DNA from: Anaerolineales bacterium
Lineage (GTDB): Bacteria > Chloroflexota > Anaerolineae > Anaerolineales > Villigracilaceae
Assembly: GCA_016927315.1 (NCBI GenBank)
Contig: JAFGMV010000109.1
Location: 1-57,155, forward strand
Reading direction: 5' to 3'
Length of the DNA stretch: 57,155 bases
This document shows positions 7,803 to 16,592 of this stretch, piece after piece. Numbering within the stretch: position 1 is the first letter of the stretch; each line of letters begins with the position of its first letter. Both the position numbers and the translations under genes were made by a program. Below the pieces are notes generated by a model. That model worked only from the letters and a program-made list of their open reading frames with translations, did not search any database and had not been told where the DNA came from.

Positions 7803-9610
7803 TGCATGGCCCCGGTGGTGGTATCGGGCGGGTGGCTCGCTCAGAAGACGAAAAACCCAGCAATACGTCGCAGGTCGTCTGGCGGCTGGTCGGGTACCTG
7901 GCGCCCTATAAATCGTATCTGGCTGTGGTCCTGGTCCTGACGCTTGCCAACGCCGCTTCACAGGGCCTGGGCCCGATGCTGATCGGCATGGCTGTCGATC
8001 AGTTTATCTCGCAAGGTGATAAAACCGGCCTGTGGTGGGTTGTTGGTGGTTTGTTCCTGACCTATCTGGTGGGCATGTTTGCCATGCGCGGCCAGATGTA
8101 TTTCATGTCGATGGCTGGACAGAAGGTACTGGCAGATCTGAGGAAACAGATCTTCGACCGGGTTCAAAGCCTGCATTTGCAGTTCCTGGAGGGCAAACAG
8201 GCAGGTGACTTTATGAGCCGCCTGGTCAATGATATCGATGCCCTCAATAACTTTGTCAGCCAGTCCCTGGGGCAAATGATTGGGGCCAGTTTTGCCCTGC
8301 TTGGGATTATGATCGCCATGTTCCTGCTTGATTGGCGCCTGGCGCTGGCCTCCCTATCGGTTATCCCGGTCATGTTGCTACTCACCAACCTGTTTTCACG
8401 CTGGTCACGGGCTGCTTTCCGCAAGACACGCGAGACCATTGGGGACGTATCGGCTGAGATGGAGGAACAAGTCTCAGGTGTGAAAGTGGCTCAGGCTTTT
8501 AATCGCACCGACCTGAATGTGCGTGAGTTTGCCCGCCGGAATGCGGCCAACCGCACTGCCAATGTCAATGCCAATGCAGTCACTTCTGCCTTTGCCCCGG
8601 CCATGGACCTGCTCAGTACGCTGGATACGGCCCTGGTGGCGGCTTTCGGTGGCTTCCTGGCCATCAGCGGCGCTATTACAGTGGGTGTGGTGATTTCTTT
8701 CATCCAGTATGTGCAGAATTTCTTTCGCCCGATCCAGACCGTGGCCCAGATGTGGACTGTAGCTCAATCGGCTTTTGCAGGAGCCGAACGCGTTTTCAGG
8801 CTGTTGGATATGCAGTCGGAAGTGTTGGATGGTACTGAGATCATGCCGCGTATCCAGGGCCGGGTGGTCTTCGAGGATGTATCCTTTGCGTATGACCCGA
8901 CCATTGACGTACTCGAGTCAGTCAGTCTGGAAGCTGAGCCCGGTCAGACGATTGCCATCGTCGGCCCAACAGGCGCCGGGAAGTCGACCATGATCGGTCT
9001 GCTGGTGCGTTTCTATGATCCCAGTTCCGGGCAGGTGTTGATCGATGGCAAGGACCTCCGCCGCGTGACACAGGTCAGTCTGCGCTCGCAGATGGGCATG
9101 GTCACACAAGATCCCTTCCTATTTTCCGGAACCGTGATGGACAATATCCGTTATGGACGCTTGGATGCCAGCGACGAAGAAGTGGTCGCAGCTGCACAGG
9201 CAGCCAATGCCCACAGCTTTGTTGAGAAATTTCCGGATGGATACCAGACCCAGGTGGGGGAACGCGGCGGGATGCTCTCCCAGGGGCAGCGCCAGTTGAT
9301 TGCTATCGCCCGGGCTGTGCTGGCCAATCCGCGTATCCTGATCCTGGATGAGGCCACTGCCAGTATCGATACCCGGACGGAAAAACTGATCCAGGAAGCG
9401 CTCAACCGGCTGTTGGAAGGACGTACATCTTTCGTTATTGCCCACCGGCTCTCGACGGTTCGCAATGCTGACCAGGTGCTGGTACTTGACCAGGGAAAGT
9501 TGGTTGAACGCGGTACACATGCAGATCTGATCAAAAAGGGCGGCCTGTATGCCGATCTTTATAACCGGCAGTTTTACGTTCCCCCAGAAGAAAAAACTGC
9601 TGTAAAGTAA
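7799..9610 (+). CDS. ABC exporter subunit 2, catalytic half (permease-ATPase)
   Basis: The 603-residue partner has a soluble N-terminal tail of about 25 residues, six membrane helices (about 35-325) and an ATPase domain with Walker A GPTGAGKS (389-396). Walker B ends ILDE (Glu518 present) and the switch is IAHR (His549). Its signature reads LSQGQ (493-497) instead of LSGGQ. In the dimer that altered signature faces the Asp/Gln Walker site of subunit 1, so one composite site is degenerate in all three elements and the other is intact. The start overlaps the stop of subunit 1 (ATGA at 7799); a second ATG directly follows. A clear terminator ends the operon. Confidence 0.92.
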   Translation: MMHGPGGGIGRVARSEDEKPSNTSQVVWRLVGYLAPYKSYLAVVLVLTLANAASQGLGPMLIGMAVDQFISQGDKTGLWWVVGGLFLTYLVGMFAMRGQMYFMSMAGQKVLADLRKQIFDRVQSLHLQFLEGKQAGDFMSRLVNDIDALNNFVSQSLGQMIGASFALLGIMIAMFLLDWRLALASLSVIPVMLLLTNLFSRWSRAAFRKTRETIGDVSAEMEEQVSGVKVAQAFNRTDLNVREFARRNAANRTANVNANAVTSAFAPAMDLLSTLDTALVAAFGGFLAISGAITVGVVISFIQYVQNFFRPIQTVAQMWTVAQSAFAGAERVFRLLDMQSEVLDGTEIMPRIQGRVVFEDVSFAYDPTIDVLESVSLEAEPGQTIAIVGPTGAGKSTMIGLLVRFYDPSSGQVLIDGKDLRRVTQVSLRSQMGMVTQDPFLFSGTVMDNIRYGRLDASDEEVVAAAQAANAHSFVEKFPDGYQTQVGERGGMLSQGQRQLIAIARAVLANPRILILDEATASIDTRTEKLIQEALNRLLEGRTSFVIAHRLSTVRNADQVLVLDQGKLVERGTHADLIKKGGLYADLYNRQFYVPPEEKTAVK

Positions 9611-9635
9611 CCACAGGAACCGAATTATCTTCAAC

Positions 9636-9681
9636 AAAAGCCCGTTGGCGCTAAATCTGGAGCCTTTGGGCTTTTTGTTTT
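9636..9681 (+). terminator. Rho-independent terminator of the exporter operon
   Basis: Arms AAAAGCCC (9636-9643) and GGGCTTTT (9668-9675), with an inner GGC/GCC pairing, are followed by TTTTTGTTTT. It lies 26 bases after the second ABC gene. Confidence 0.8.
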
Positions 9682-10236
9682 AACTGCACAGCCAGCTGTT
9701 GTGATTAATTTCATGGCAGTGTGTTTTTCAAAGGTCGCCCTCGACGCTGCATTCGGACAGGGCGCTTGCCTGGATCCTGACGGTATCCTGTACTGATCCT
9801 GTACTGATCCTGTACTAATCCTGTAGTAAATCTATCATATCGTCTGGTTGTTCCTGTCTTGGGGCTTTTTCGTTACTCGAACTATCCAAACAACATGTTT
9901 TTTGCTTGAGGTCATGTTAGATGCCAGGCTATACAAAGCAATATTTCTCTTGATATAATCAAAGCGTTCGATTTTTAACTGGAAGTAATTATCCTGTCGT
10001 ACGTGTTCAGGCTCCTGGTCTGCTGGTGAAAGTGAAAACATGACCGGTACTGTGGAATACCCGACAGGAAAGAGGCAAGAAGGAATGATGTTGTCAGAAA
10101 GTGATCCATCTGGTTCTGCAGATAGTAAACCTCCCAGTCCGGGGAGGCAAAATAGACAGTTAAGTAAGTTCAGAACGACCTTCACATAGGCCTTTCAGGT
10201 TTCCTTTGTGGGGGAGTTCACAATAAGGAGGCCGTC
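9682..10236. other. Long intergenic region before the corA-like gene
   Basis: About 555 bases carry no convincing gene. The region holds a four-unit 11-bp tandem repeat (9784-9827, listed separately) and, just before the next gene, an AAGGAGG ribosome binding site. I looked for an M-box type magnesium riboswitch and did not recognise its conserved core. Confidence 0.5.
9784..9827. repeat. Four tandem 11-bp repeats (NATCCTGTACT)
   Basis: The units are TATCCTGTACT, GATCCTGTACT twice, and AATCCTGTAGT, head to tail with no spacer. The unit length equals about one turn of DNA, so all copies face the same side of the helix. It lies 410 bases before the corA-like gene. Confidence 0.85.
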
Positions 10237-11166
10237 ATGCTCACCATTTACAAGAACACCGAGCAGGGGATGACGCAGCTGGAAAGTGCTGTTAATGGAA
10301 CCTGGGTCAATATCATCGACCCGACTCCTGAAGAGATCAAGAAGCTGGAAACCTGGGGGGTTGATCCGGAGTTAGTAACCGATTCCCTCGATCTGGATGA
10401 AATGGCGCGTGTCGAGCGCGAAGAAGATTACGTGTTCATCCTGCTTCGAATCCCCTATTTTGTGGGTGCTGATGAGGATATCCCTTACATCACGATCCCG
10501 TTGGGAATCATCGTTCGGGATAATATGATTCTAACGGTGTGTAAATACGAAAGCCCGATCTTCAAAGTACTTGCCAATGGCAAGCATAAACGGTTGAAGA
10601 CCGGTAAACGCTTCCGTATGGCTTTGTATATTTTCTATGAGACCGCTGGTCTATACCTGGCTCACCTGCGTGAAATTAACCGCAGGATTGATGCGACTGA
10701 AGATAAACTGCAGAAAGCCTCCCGCAATCGGGAACTATTGGAACTGCTCAAGTACCAGAAGAGTCTGGTCTATTTCACAACTGCGCTGCGTTCCAACGAA
10801 GTTATGATGGAAAGACTGCAGCGGGCGCGTGTCTTCAATCAGTATGATGAAGACGAAGAATTGTTGGAAGATGTCCTGACCGAAAACCAGCAGGCCATCC
10901 AGACGGCCAATATCCAGACCGAAATTCTGCTCTCGATGATGGATGCCTTTGCCTCGATCATTTCCAATAATTTGAATGTGGTCATGAAGGCCCTGGCGGC
11001 TATTACGATTGTGATCAATGTGCCGACCATTATTTCATCCTTTTATGGAATGAATGTCGCCTTGCCTTTCCAGCACACTTCTTGGGCATTTACCTTTACG
11101 ATTGGCCTGTCTTTTGTGATGATATTCTTGGCAGTATATATCTTTGCAAAACTGGACTGGTTCTAG
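10237..11166 (+). CDS. CorA-family divalent cation transporter
   Basis: CorA proteins form pentameric channels for Mg2+ or Co2+ in the cytoplasmic membrane. This 309-residue protein has the expected soluble N-terminal alpha/beta domain, a long helical stalk (about 145-250) and two C-terminal membrane helices (about 252-272 and 284-304). The signature YGMN sits between them (GMN at 271-273), which forms the selectivity ring. Length is normal for the family. The start is supported by AAGGAGG 8 bases upstream. The gene appears monocistronic, with a long upstream region that might carry control elements. Whether Mg2+ is taken up or exported cannot be told. Confidence 0.92.
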   Translation: MLTIYKNTEQGMTQLESAVNGTWVNIIDPTPEEIKKLETWGVDPELVTDSLDLDEMARVEREEDYVFILLRIPYFVGADEDIPYITIPLGIIVRDNMILTVCKYESPIFKVLANGKHKRLKTGKRFRMALYIFYETAGLYLAHLREINRRIDATEDKLQKASRNRELLELLKYQKSLVYFTTALRSNEVMMERLQRARVFNQYDEDEELLEDVLTENQQAIQTANIQTEILLSMMDAFASIISNNLNVVMKALAAITIVINVPTIISSFYGMNVALPFQHTSWAFTFTIGLSFVMIFLAVYIFAKLDWF

Positions 11167-11248
11167 AATCGGTTGTAATCTGGGCAGGACGAGGCAAAAC
11201 CAAAGGAACCGGTAACCGATTTCTCGCCAGGGAATAAGGATAGAATAG

Positions 11249-12121
11249 ATGAATGTAGAACTGATCTATGAGGCAAAAGCCGCTTTGGGTGAAGGCCCTT
11301 CCTGGCATGCTGGTTCGGGCAGGTTGTACTGGGTGGATATCATCGAACGAAAGATATATCTGTACCAACCTGCAGATAATCGAAGCAGGGTACTGGATGT
11401 CAGTGATATGGTTGGGTGCGCGGTTCCGGCTCAATCTGGTGAGTTGGTCCTGGCGTTGCGCGATCGCTTCGTGAAGCTGGATCTGGCTGCAGGTAAGGAA
11501 ACCCTGATCACCGCCCTGGAGGGGATACCGGAAAACGTACGCTTCAACGATGGCAAATGTGACCCGGCCGGTCGTCTGGTTGCAGGCACGATGGACATGG
11601 GCGAGAAACTGCCTCTGGGAGCGCTGTACTCTCTGGATGCCAGTGGGGATGTCAGGAAGTTGTTGGGTGGTGTCTGCATTTCAAATGGCCTGACCTGGAG
11701 CCCGGATTACAGGACCTTTTATTATATCGATACCTCCACTCATCAGGTGCAGGCTTTTGATTATGAACTTGAAACTGGAAGCCTGTCTGGGGGGCGGGTG
11801 ATTATTGATGTCCCGGAAGAACTCGGCTACCCGGATGGGATGACCTCGGATATGGAAGGCAATCTCTGGATTGCCATGTGGCAGGGGGCACAGCTTACCC
11901 GCTGGGACCCCGTCACGAGAGATCTCTTGGAGCAGATTCCAGTGCCGGCCAAAAATGTGACCTCCTGCATCTTTGGCGGCCCGGGGATGGACGAACTCTA
12001 CATTACCTCCGCCCGGGTGGGCCTGGAGGAAGCCACCCTGGTAGAATACCCGTACACCGGTGGCTTGTTCCGCTTGAAGTCGGATGTGAAAGGCATCCCG
12101 ACATTTGTGTTTGGGGGGTAA
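11249..12121 (+). CDS. SMP-30/gluconolactonase-like (LRE family) protein
   Basis: SMP-30 proteins are six-bladed beta-propeller, metal-dependent lactonases that hydrolyse sugar lactones such as gluconolactone. In this 290-residue protein the usual metal-binding positions can be seen: Glu in LGEGPSWH near the start, Asn in RFNDGK, Asn in ISNGLTWS and Asp in YPDGMTSD. There is no signal peptide, so it acts in the cytoplasm. The ATG follows an AAGGA site. It is 80 bases behind corA, with no terminator seen between, so some read-through is possible. Its sugar substrate is unknown; no sugar catabolic genes lie beside it. Confidence 0.9.
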   Translation: MNVELIYEAKAALGEGPSWHAGSGRLYWVDIIERKIYLYQPADNRSRVLDVSDMVGCAVPAQSGELVLALRDRFVKLDLAAGKETLITALEGIPENVRFNDGKCDPAGRLVAGTMDMGEKLPLGALYSLDASGDVRKLLGGVCISNGLTWSPDYRTFYYIDTSTHQVQAFDYELETGSLSGGRVIIDVPEELGYPDGMTSDMEGNLWIAMWQGAQLTRWDPVTRDLLEQIPVPAKNVTSCIFGGPGMDELYITSARVGLEEATLVEYPYTGGLFRLKSDVKGIPTFVFGG

Positions 12122-12276
12122 TTTTTTGTAGACTGTAGAGCCCTAGCCTGGAAGTTGAATGTATTAGGGTGTTTTCAAAAGAAATTGTCCAGCCTGATGA
12201 GAACGGATAACCTGAGCAGTTATTACAGGAAACACTCTGAACGGTCAGGATATTTTATGACATAAGGAATTGCATC

Positions 12277-12681
12277 CTATCTGCGATTTGATAATACATA
12301 AAGTGTGATTATCGTTGACGCCGTAGCCAGATAGGGAAGCAGCTTGTGGGCTAAAGAAATAAAGTTCTTTAATACTTGGCTGGCATTTTCCAGCTTGCCC
12401 GCGGCTTCAATGCTCAGCAGGCCTCCTGCAGCTGTTAGCATGATAAAGACCAAAGCAGTAATTACAATGGCTGTGATCTCAGGTTGGGTAAGTGGTGAAT
12501 CCAGGTGCTGTTTGCGGATGATCCAGATCAGGAAAGCGGCAAATACCAGGCCGACCAGTTTATGAAAAGTGAAAACACTAGTGTTGTATGGTTTTTCAAG
12601 CTGGCTCAATAAAAAACCTGAAATATAGATCAACAGGAAGAATATAACTGTTCCGATCAGGTTTGGTTGTGAGATACTCAT
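12277..12681 (-). CDS. Small four-helix membrane protein of unknown function
   Basis: The 134-residue protein has four hydrophobic helices at about 8-26, 40-58, 68-88 and 108-128. A conserved-looking HKL triplet occurs in two of them (FHKLVGL and AHKLLPY), at similar positions in the helix. Paired membrane His residues occur in haem-binding membrane proteins, but two residues are not enough to claim haem binding. CAGGAG precedes the ATG at 12681. It converges on the lactonase gene and stands alone. Confidence 0.65.
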   Translation of the reverse strand: MSISQPNLIGTVIFFLLIYISGFLLSQLEKPYNTSVFTFHKLVGLVFAAFLIWIIRKQHLDSPLTQPEITAIVITALVFIMLTAAGGLLSIEAAGKLENASQVLKNFISLAHKLLPYLATASTIITLYVLSNRR

Positions 12682-12801
12682 TTTTACTCCTGGAAGTATG
12701 TATGGGTGAGAACCGTCGGTTGGGTAAAGTTATATCAAAACCCGGGGAGTAACTTGTTTTGGTGATTTACATTGAAGGTAAGTAAACCACTGTCCCTTTT
12801 G

Positions 12802-12840
12802 AAAAAAACACTTCAAGTACAGTCTTGTTCTTGAAGTGTT
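12802..12840 (-). terminator. Terminator of the recG-coaD operon
   Basis: Read on the minus strand, AACACTTCAAG pairs perfectly with CTTGAAGTGTT (11 bp) and is followed by a run of seven T. It lies 24 bases after the coiled-coil gene. Confidence 0.85.
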
Positions 12841-12863
12841 CAACAGGTAACTATGGTATTTAG

Positions 12864-13358
12864 TTAATCGGTTGCTTTTGATTGTTCAATCGTTTGGACT
12901 GTATTCCGGCGCAAACGATCTTCTTCCAGCGAACGGATACCATTGCGAACCTGGTTGAGCAGGCGCTCCATCTCGGATTGTAAATGGGCCAGGCTATCAA
13001 TCACATAATCATCCGCCTCCATGCGGGTTGCTTCTGCATCTGCACGGGCCTGGCTGATGATCTGTTCTGAACGCCGTTGGGCCTCTTGGGCGATAACATC
13101 TTTCTTCGCCATCTGGTCGGCTTTTTCACGTGCCAGTTCCAGTGTCCGATTCGCTTCTTCCTGGGCTTGGGCCAGGATACGGTCTTTCTGGGCCAGTAAT
13201 TGTTGGGCCTTCTTGATTTCTTCTGGAATCGTGATCCGCATCTGGTCTATGATATCCAGCATACGGTCCTCATCCACCATTACATTGTGGGTTAGAGGTA
13301 CGGGCTTGCTTTCATTGAAGAGTTCTTCTAATCGATCAATCAGATGCAGAATGTCCAT
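12864..13358 (-). CDS. Coiled-coil protein, ATPase-subunit-H/DivIVA-like
   Basis: The 164-residue protein is almost wholly helical and highly charged. A long heptad-rich stretch at about 55-150 (QAQEEANRTLELAREKAD and following) predicts a coiled coil. Similar short proteins next to coaD are often annotated as ATPase or V-ATPase subunit H-like; that label reflects coiled-coil resemblance only, as no ATP-binding motif is present. It is the last gene of the operon, 95 bases after coaD. I prefer the ATG at 13358 (GGAG 7 bases before it) over an in-frame GTG at 13370. Confidence 0.75.
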   Translation of the reverse strand: MDILHLIDRLEELFNESKPVPLTHNVMVDEDRMLDIIDQMRITIPEEIKKAQQLLAQKDRILAQAQEEANRTLELAREKADQMAKKDVIAQEAQRRSEQIISQARADAEATRMEADDYVIDSLAHLQSEMERLLNQVRNGIRSLEEDRLRRNTVQTIEQSKATD

Positions 13359-13453
13359 GGGCTTCTCCACTTATTAGCCGGAGGGCGCTTTTCCAATGAG
13401 ACTGGAATTTAACGTTTCGTGTTACTATTTGATTTTCAATAATTCTAGCACAA

Positions 13454-13972
13454 TTAATCGCGCAGCGTGTTGGCTGAGAGGGTATGCTCACCCATACTTT
13501 TTAATTTCTCTTTGAGCTTTTGTTCGACTATGTCGGGTAGCATACTGGAGACATCCCCGTTCAGCGAGGCGATTTCTTTAACTGTGCTGGAAGAAAGAAA
13601 CGTATGTTCCTCTGCAGTGATGAACGCCACCATTTCAATATCTTGTGCCAGTCGGTGATTTGCCAGAGCCATGCGGAATTCAAATTCGAAGTCGGAGAAG
13701 ACCCGCAGACCACGTATTATCACCTGGGCGTCAACCTGGCGACAGACATCAACTGTCAGGCCGCTGTAGCCGATCACACGGATTTTTTTATTGTTTGAAA
13801 GGGTCTCTTTGACCAAGTCAATACGTTCTTCTGGGGAGAACAGCAGGCTTTTCAGTGGGCGGTCATAGACAGCCATGACGATTTCATCAAAAAGCCGGGA
13901 GGCACGTTCAGCAATATCAATGTGGCCATAGTGAATTGGATCGAAAGAACCGGGGAATAATGCGCGCACCAT
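13454..13972 (-). CDS. coaD: Phosphopantetheine adenylyltransferase
   Basis: CoaD transfers AMP from ATP to 4'-phosphopantetheine to make dephospho-CoA, the fourth step of coenzyme A synthesis. The 172-residue product has the nucleotidyltransferase motif HYGH (residues 15-18, after FPGSFDP), the substrate loop RGLRVFSDFEFE and the second nucleotide motif SSSTVKE. All are as in the bacterial enzyme, though about ten residues longer than usual at the C-terminus. Its ATG shares a base with the recG stop (TGATG), so the two are translated together. coaBC, for the two preceding steps, lies 36 kb away in the same window. Confidence 0.97.
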   Translation of the reverse strand: MVRALFPGSFDPIHYGHIDIAERASRLFDEIVMAVYDRPLKSLLFSPEERIDLVKETLSNNKKIRVIGYSGLTVDVCRQVDAQVIIRGLRVFSDFEFEFRMALANHRLAQDIEMVAFITAEEHTFLSSSTVKEIASLNGDVSSMLPDIVEQKLKEKLKSMGEHTLSANTLRD

Positions 13973-16491
13973 CAGGAAACATCTCCTTTGTTGCTGCCCC
14001 AGAAGCGTTCCAGGGCTTTAGACAACAAGCCGTTTTCATCCATTTGCAAATCGGGATCTATATCGAAAAGTGCTTTGGCGTGCAGCCGGGCTTTTTCGAT
14101 CAGGTCGACATCCGTCAGGCTTGCCATTCGCAGACCGCTGGCGTAACCGGACTGGCGGGTTCCCAGAAATTCTCCAGGGCCTCGCTGTTGCATATCTCGT
14201 TCAGCCAGCACAAAACCATCATTGCTTTCAACCATAGTATGCAAACGTTCATTTTCTGTTGCTTCTTCACTATCTGGGATAAGTAGACAATACGATTTTG
14301 AAGAACCGCGACCAACACGTCCACGCAGTTGATGAAGTTGGGCCAGACCGAAACGGTGGGCGCCTTCAATTAACATAACGGTGGCATTGGGCACATCTAC
14401 ACCAACTTCGATCACTGTCGTTGAAACCAAGATGTCATATTCCCTATCGCGGAATTTTGCCATAACCACTTCTTTTTCATCAGGGGGTATCTTGCCATGC
14501 AGCAATCCCAGCTTCAGATCTGGGAAGACTTCTTTTGAAAGTATTTCATAGTCATCAACAGCAGCTTTGGCTTCAATCTTGTCGCTCTCTTCAATTAAGG
14601 AATAAACAATGAAAACCTGGCGTCCTTCCTCAATTTGAGAACGAATCATGGTATATGCCCGTTCTCGTTCCTGCGGGCGTAATACATAGGTTTCAACAGG
14701 TTGACGGCAGGAAGGAATTTCGTTGATAACAGATAGGTCCAGGTCGCCATACAGAGTTAGCGCCAGGGAACGCGGAATAGGGGTGGCCGTCATTACCAGC
14801 AGGTGCAGGTTCTTTCCTTTGTCGCGTAATTTTCCTCGCTGTTCAACGCCAAAACGGTGTTGTTCGTCGATAACAGCTAACTGCAGATCGGCAAAAGTAA
14901 CCGAGTCTTCCAGCAGGGCATGAGTACCAATGACAATTTTTATCTCGCCGCTGGCAAGTTTTTCCTTGATTTCCTGTTTCTCTGCCTCTGGTGTATCGCC
15001 CACAATCAAGCGGATTGCTTCCGGGGCCAGGGCATTTTCCTCTCCGGTGAGCATCTGGCATAAGTTACGGTAATGTTGTTCTGCCAGGATACTGGTTGGA
15101 GCCATGATAGTGGATTGGGATCCATTTTGGGCGATCATTGCAATGCCCAACGTTGCGATAACAGTCTTACCCGAGCCGACATCCCCCTGAAGCAGGCGGT
15201 TCATAGCCTGGCCAGAAGCCAGATCGCTGCGCAGGTCTGAAATTGCCTGTTGCTGTGCATTGGTCAGTTCAAAAGGCAGTGATGCGATGCGGCTGCTCAG
15301 CCATTCATCCGATACTTCGAACTTACGGGCATCGACAGACTTCCAGTCTCGTTTTTGTCGTAGAACACCCATTTGTAGAAAGAATACCTCGTCGAAGGCA
15401 AGCCGTTCACGTGCTGCCTGGAGCTGTTCTCTTGAGTCGGGGAAGTGGGCCTGTAAGATAGCGGATCCAAGTTCAGACACTTCTGCTGAGTCTTGTATAT
15501 GCTGGGGCAGTGGATCTACAACGCGAGGAGCCCAGTACTCCACAACCGAGTTCATCTGTTTTCGTAACCATTTCTGGGTAATATTTGCCGTCAGTGAATA
15601 GACCGGTGTAATCCGGTTGGTATGCAGGTTTTCGACATCCACGGATTCGAAGTCGGGATTGTTCATTACCAGGCGGCCCAGGTATTGATCTACCTTTCCT
15701 GAGACCGAGATGGCCAGGTCGGTCTTGAGATGGTTAGCGATCCATGGCTGGTTGAACCAGGTTAACCGGAGTGCACCGGTGCCGTCTTCCAGGATGGCTT
15801 CCACGATCTGTGCTTTTCCTCCACGAATTGGTCGTAAATGGACAGTTTTGATTGTTCCGATGACAGTAATCTGTTCTCCATACCAAAGACTCTTTATTGG
15901 CTTCAGTTTGCTGTAATCATCGTAGCGACGTGGGAAGAAATAAAGCATATCTCCCAGGGTGTGCAGGCCCAATTTCCCAAGAGTCTGAGCATTGCGAGGA
16001 CCAATGCCACTCAACACTGTCAAACTTGCATTTAAGGCAGCCGGTGTTTGGCTGGTTTGCTGCCCGCCTGGGGCGGATGAAGCCCGACCGGGTGATGGGG
16101 TGGGTTTCCTGCTTTCATCCTTTTTTTCAATATCTGTTTCGGGACATGTGGGTTGATTTAGGGGCGTTTCCTCCCGGGTTGTGCCCGTTTTGGTTCCTGG
16201 TTGGTCGCTTGTTTGATCTTCATGCGGCTGTTCGGTTTCAGGGAATTCCCTCTGGATGCGTTTCCATAACCCTTTTAATGAGTCTGCCCTGGATTCAGGG
16301 CTCAGGCAGGCATAATCACGAAGGCGTGTGGCGACAGCCTGGATAATCTCTTCAGGAAGATTGTCATTGCGTGCTTCGGCTTCCCAGTAGTCAAGCATTT
16401 TAGCCAGACCACCGATAACGGCATTATTTGAATAGCCGTTCTCATGTTCAAGACGAAAATATTTACGGAGTTTCTCTAATGAAGGCTGCAT
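13972..16491 (-). CDS. recG: ATP-dependent DNA helicase RecG
   Basis: RecG remodels stalled forks and branched DNA. The 839-residue protein has a helix-hairpin-helix-like segment (LSGIGPRNAQTLGKLGL, about 160-176) and OB-fold wedge, Walker A GDVGSGKT, the Walker B form DEQHRFG characteristic of RecG, the TATPIPRS motif, and a C-terminal helicase half with QLRGRVGRG. It is 120-150 residues longer than typical RecG because of an N-terminal helical domain (1-85) followed by a polar, Pro/Thr-rich linker (about 86-150). Such extensions occur in some Bacteria. The gene appears to have its own leaderless promoter and is translationally coupled to coaD. Confidence 0.95.
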   Translation of the reverse strand: MQPSLEKLRKYFRLEHENGYSNNAVIGGLAKMLDYWEAEARNDNLPEEIIQAVATRLRDYACLSPESRADSLKGLWKRIQREFPETEQPHEDQTSDQPGTKTGTTREETPLNQPTCPETDIEKKDESRKPTPSPGRASSAPGGQQTSQTPAALNASLTVLSGIGPRNAQTLGKLGLHTLGDMLYFFPRRYDDYSKLKPIKSLWYGEQITVIGTIKTVHLRPIRGGKAQIVEAILEDGTGALRLTWFNQPWIANHLKTDLAISVSGKVDQYLGRLVMNNPDFESVDVENLHTNRITPVYSLTANITQKWLRKQMNSVVEYWAPRVVDPLPQHIQDSAEVSELGSAILQAHFPDSREQLQAARERLAFDEVFFLQMGVLRQKRDWKSVDARKFEVSDEWLSSRIASLPFELTNAQQQAISDLRSDLASGQAMNRLLQGDVGSGKTVIATLGIAMIAQNGSQSTIMAPTSILAEQHYRNLCQMLTGEENALAPEAIRLIVGDTPEAEKQEIKEKLASGEIKIVIGTHALLEDSVTFADLQLAVIDEQHRFGVEQRGKLRDKGKNLHLLVMTATPIPRSLALTLYGDLDLSVINEIPSCRQPVETYVLRPQERERAYTMIRSQIEEGRQVFIVYSLIEESDKIEAKAAVDDYEILSKEVFPDLKLGLLHGKIPPDEKEVVMAKFRDREYDILVSTTVIEVGVDVPNATVMLIEGAHRFGLAQLHQLRGRVGRGSSKSYCLLIPDSEEATENERLHTMVESNDGFVLAERDMQQRGPGEFLGTRQSGYASGLRMASLTDVDLIEKARLHAKALFDIDPDLQMDENGLLSKALERFWGSNKGDVS

Positions 16492-16497
16492 GGTTGT

Positions 16498-16517
16498 ATT
16501 TTACCAGTAACTTACTG
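16498..16517 (-). promoter_or_regulatory. recG -10 box with adjacent palindrome
   Basis: On the minus strand TAAAAT (16498-16503) ends 6 bases before the recG ATG, suggesting a leaderless transcript. Directly upstream at 16505-16517 is CAGTAACTTACTG, an inverted repeat with 6-base arms and a 1-base centre, in operator position. Confidence 0.4.
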
Positions 16518-16592
16518 TCGTATACCTTCAGGTTATTTAGAGTTGCAGGGAAGGTAATTTGTATAATGGATATGCTTTTGGGAAGAGTTATA

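Noticed and set aside
9835-10185. A minus-strand GTG-start frame of 116 codons in the corA upstream region
   Set aside because: No recognisable domain, weak start, and mixed composition typical of chance; the region fits a non-coding upstream area.
9682-10236. Possible M-box magnesium riboswitch upstream of the CorA-like gene
   Set aside because: I could not find the conserved core sequence or a matching terminator.
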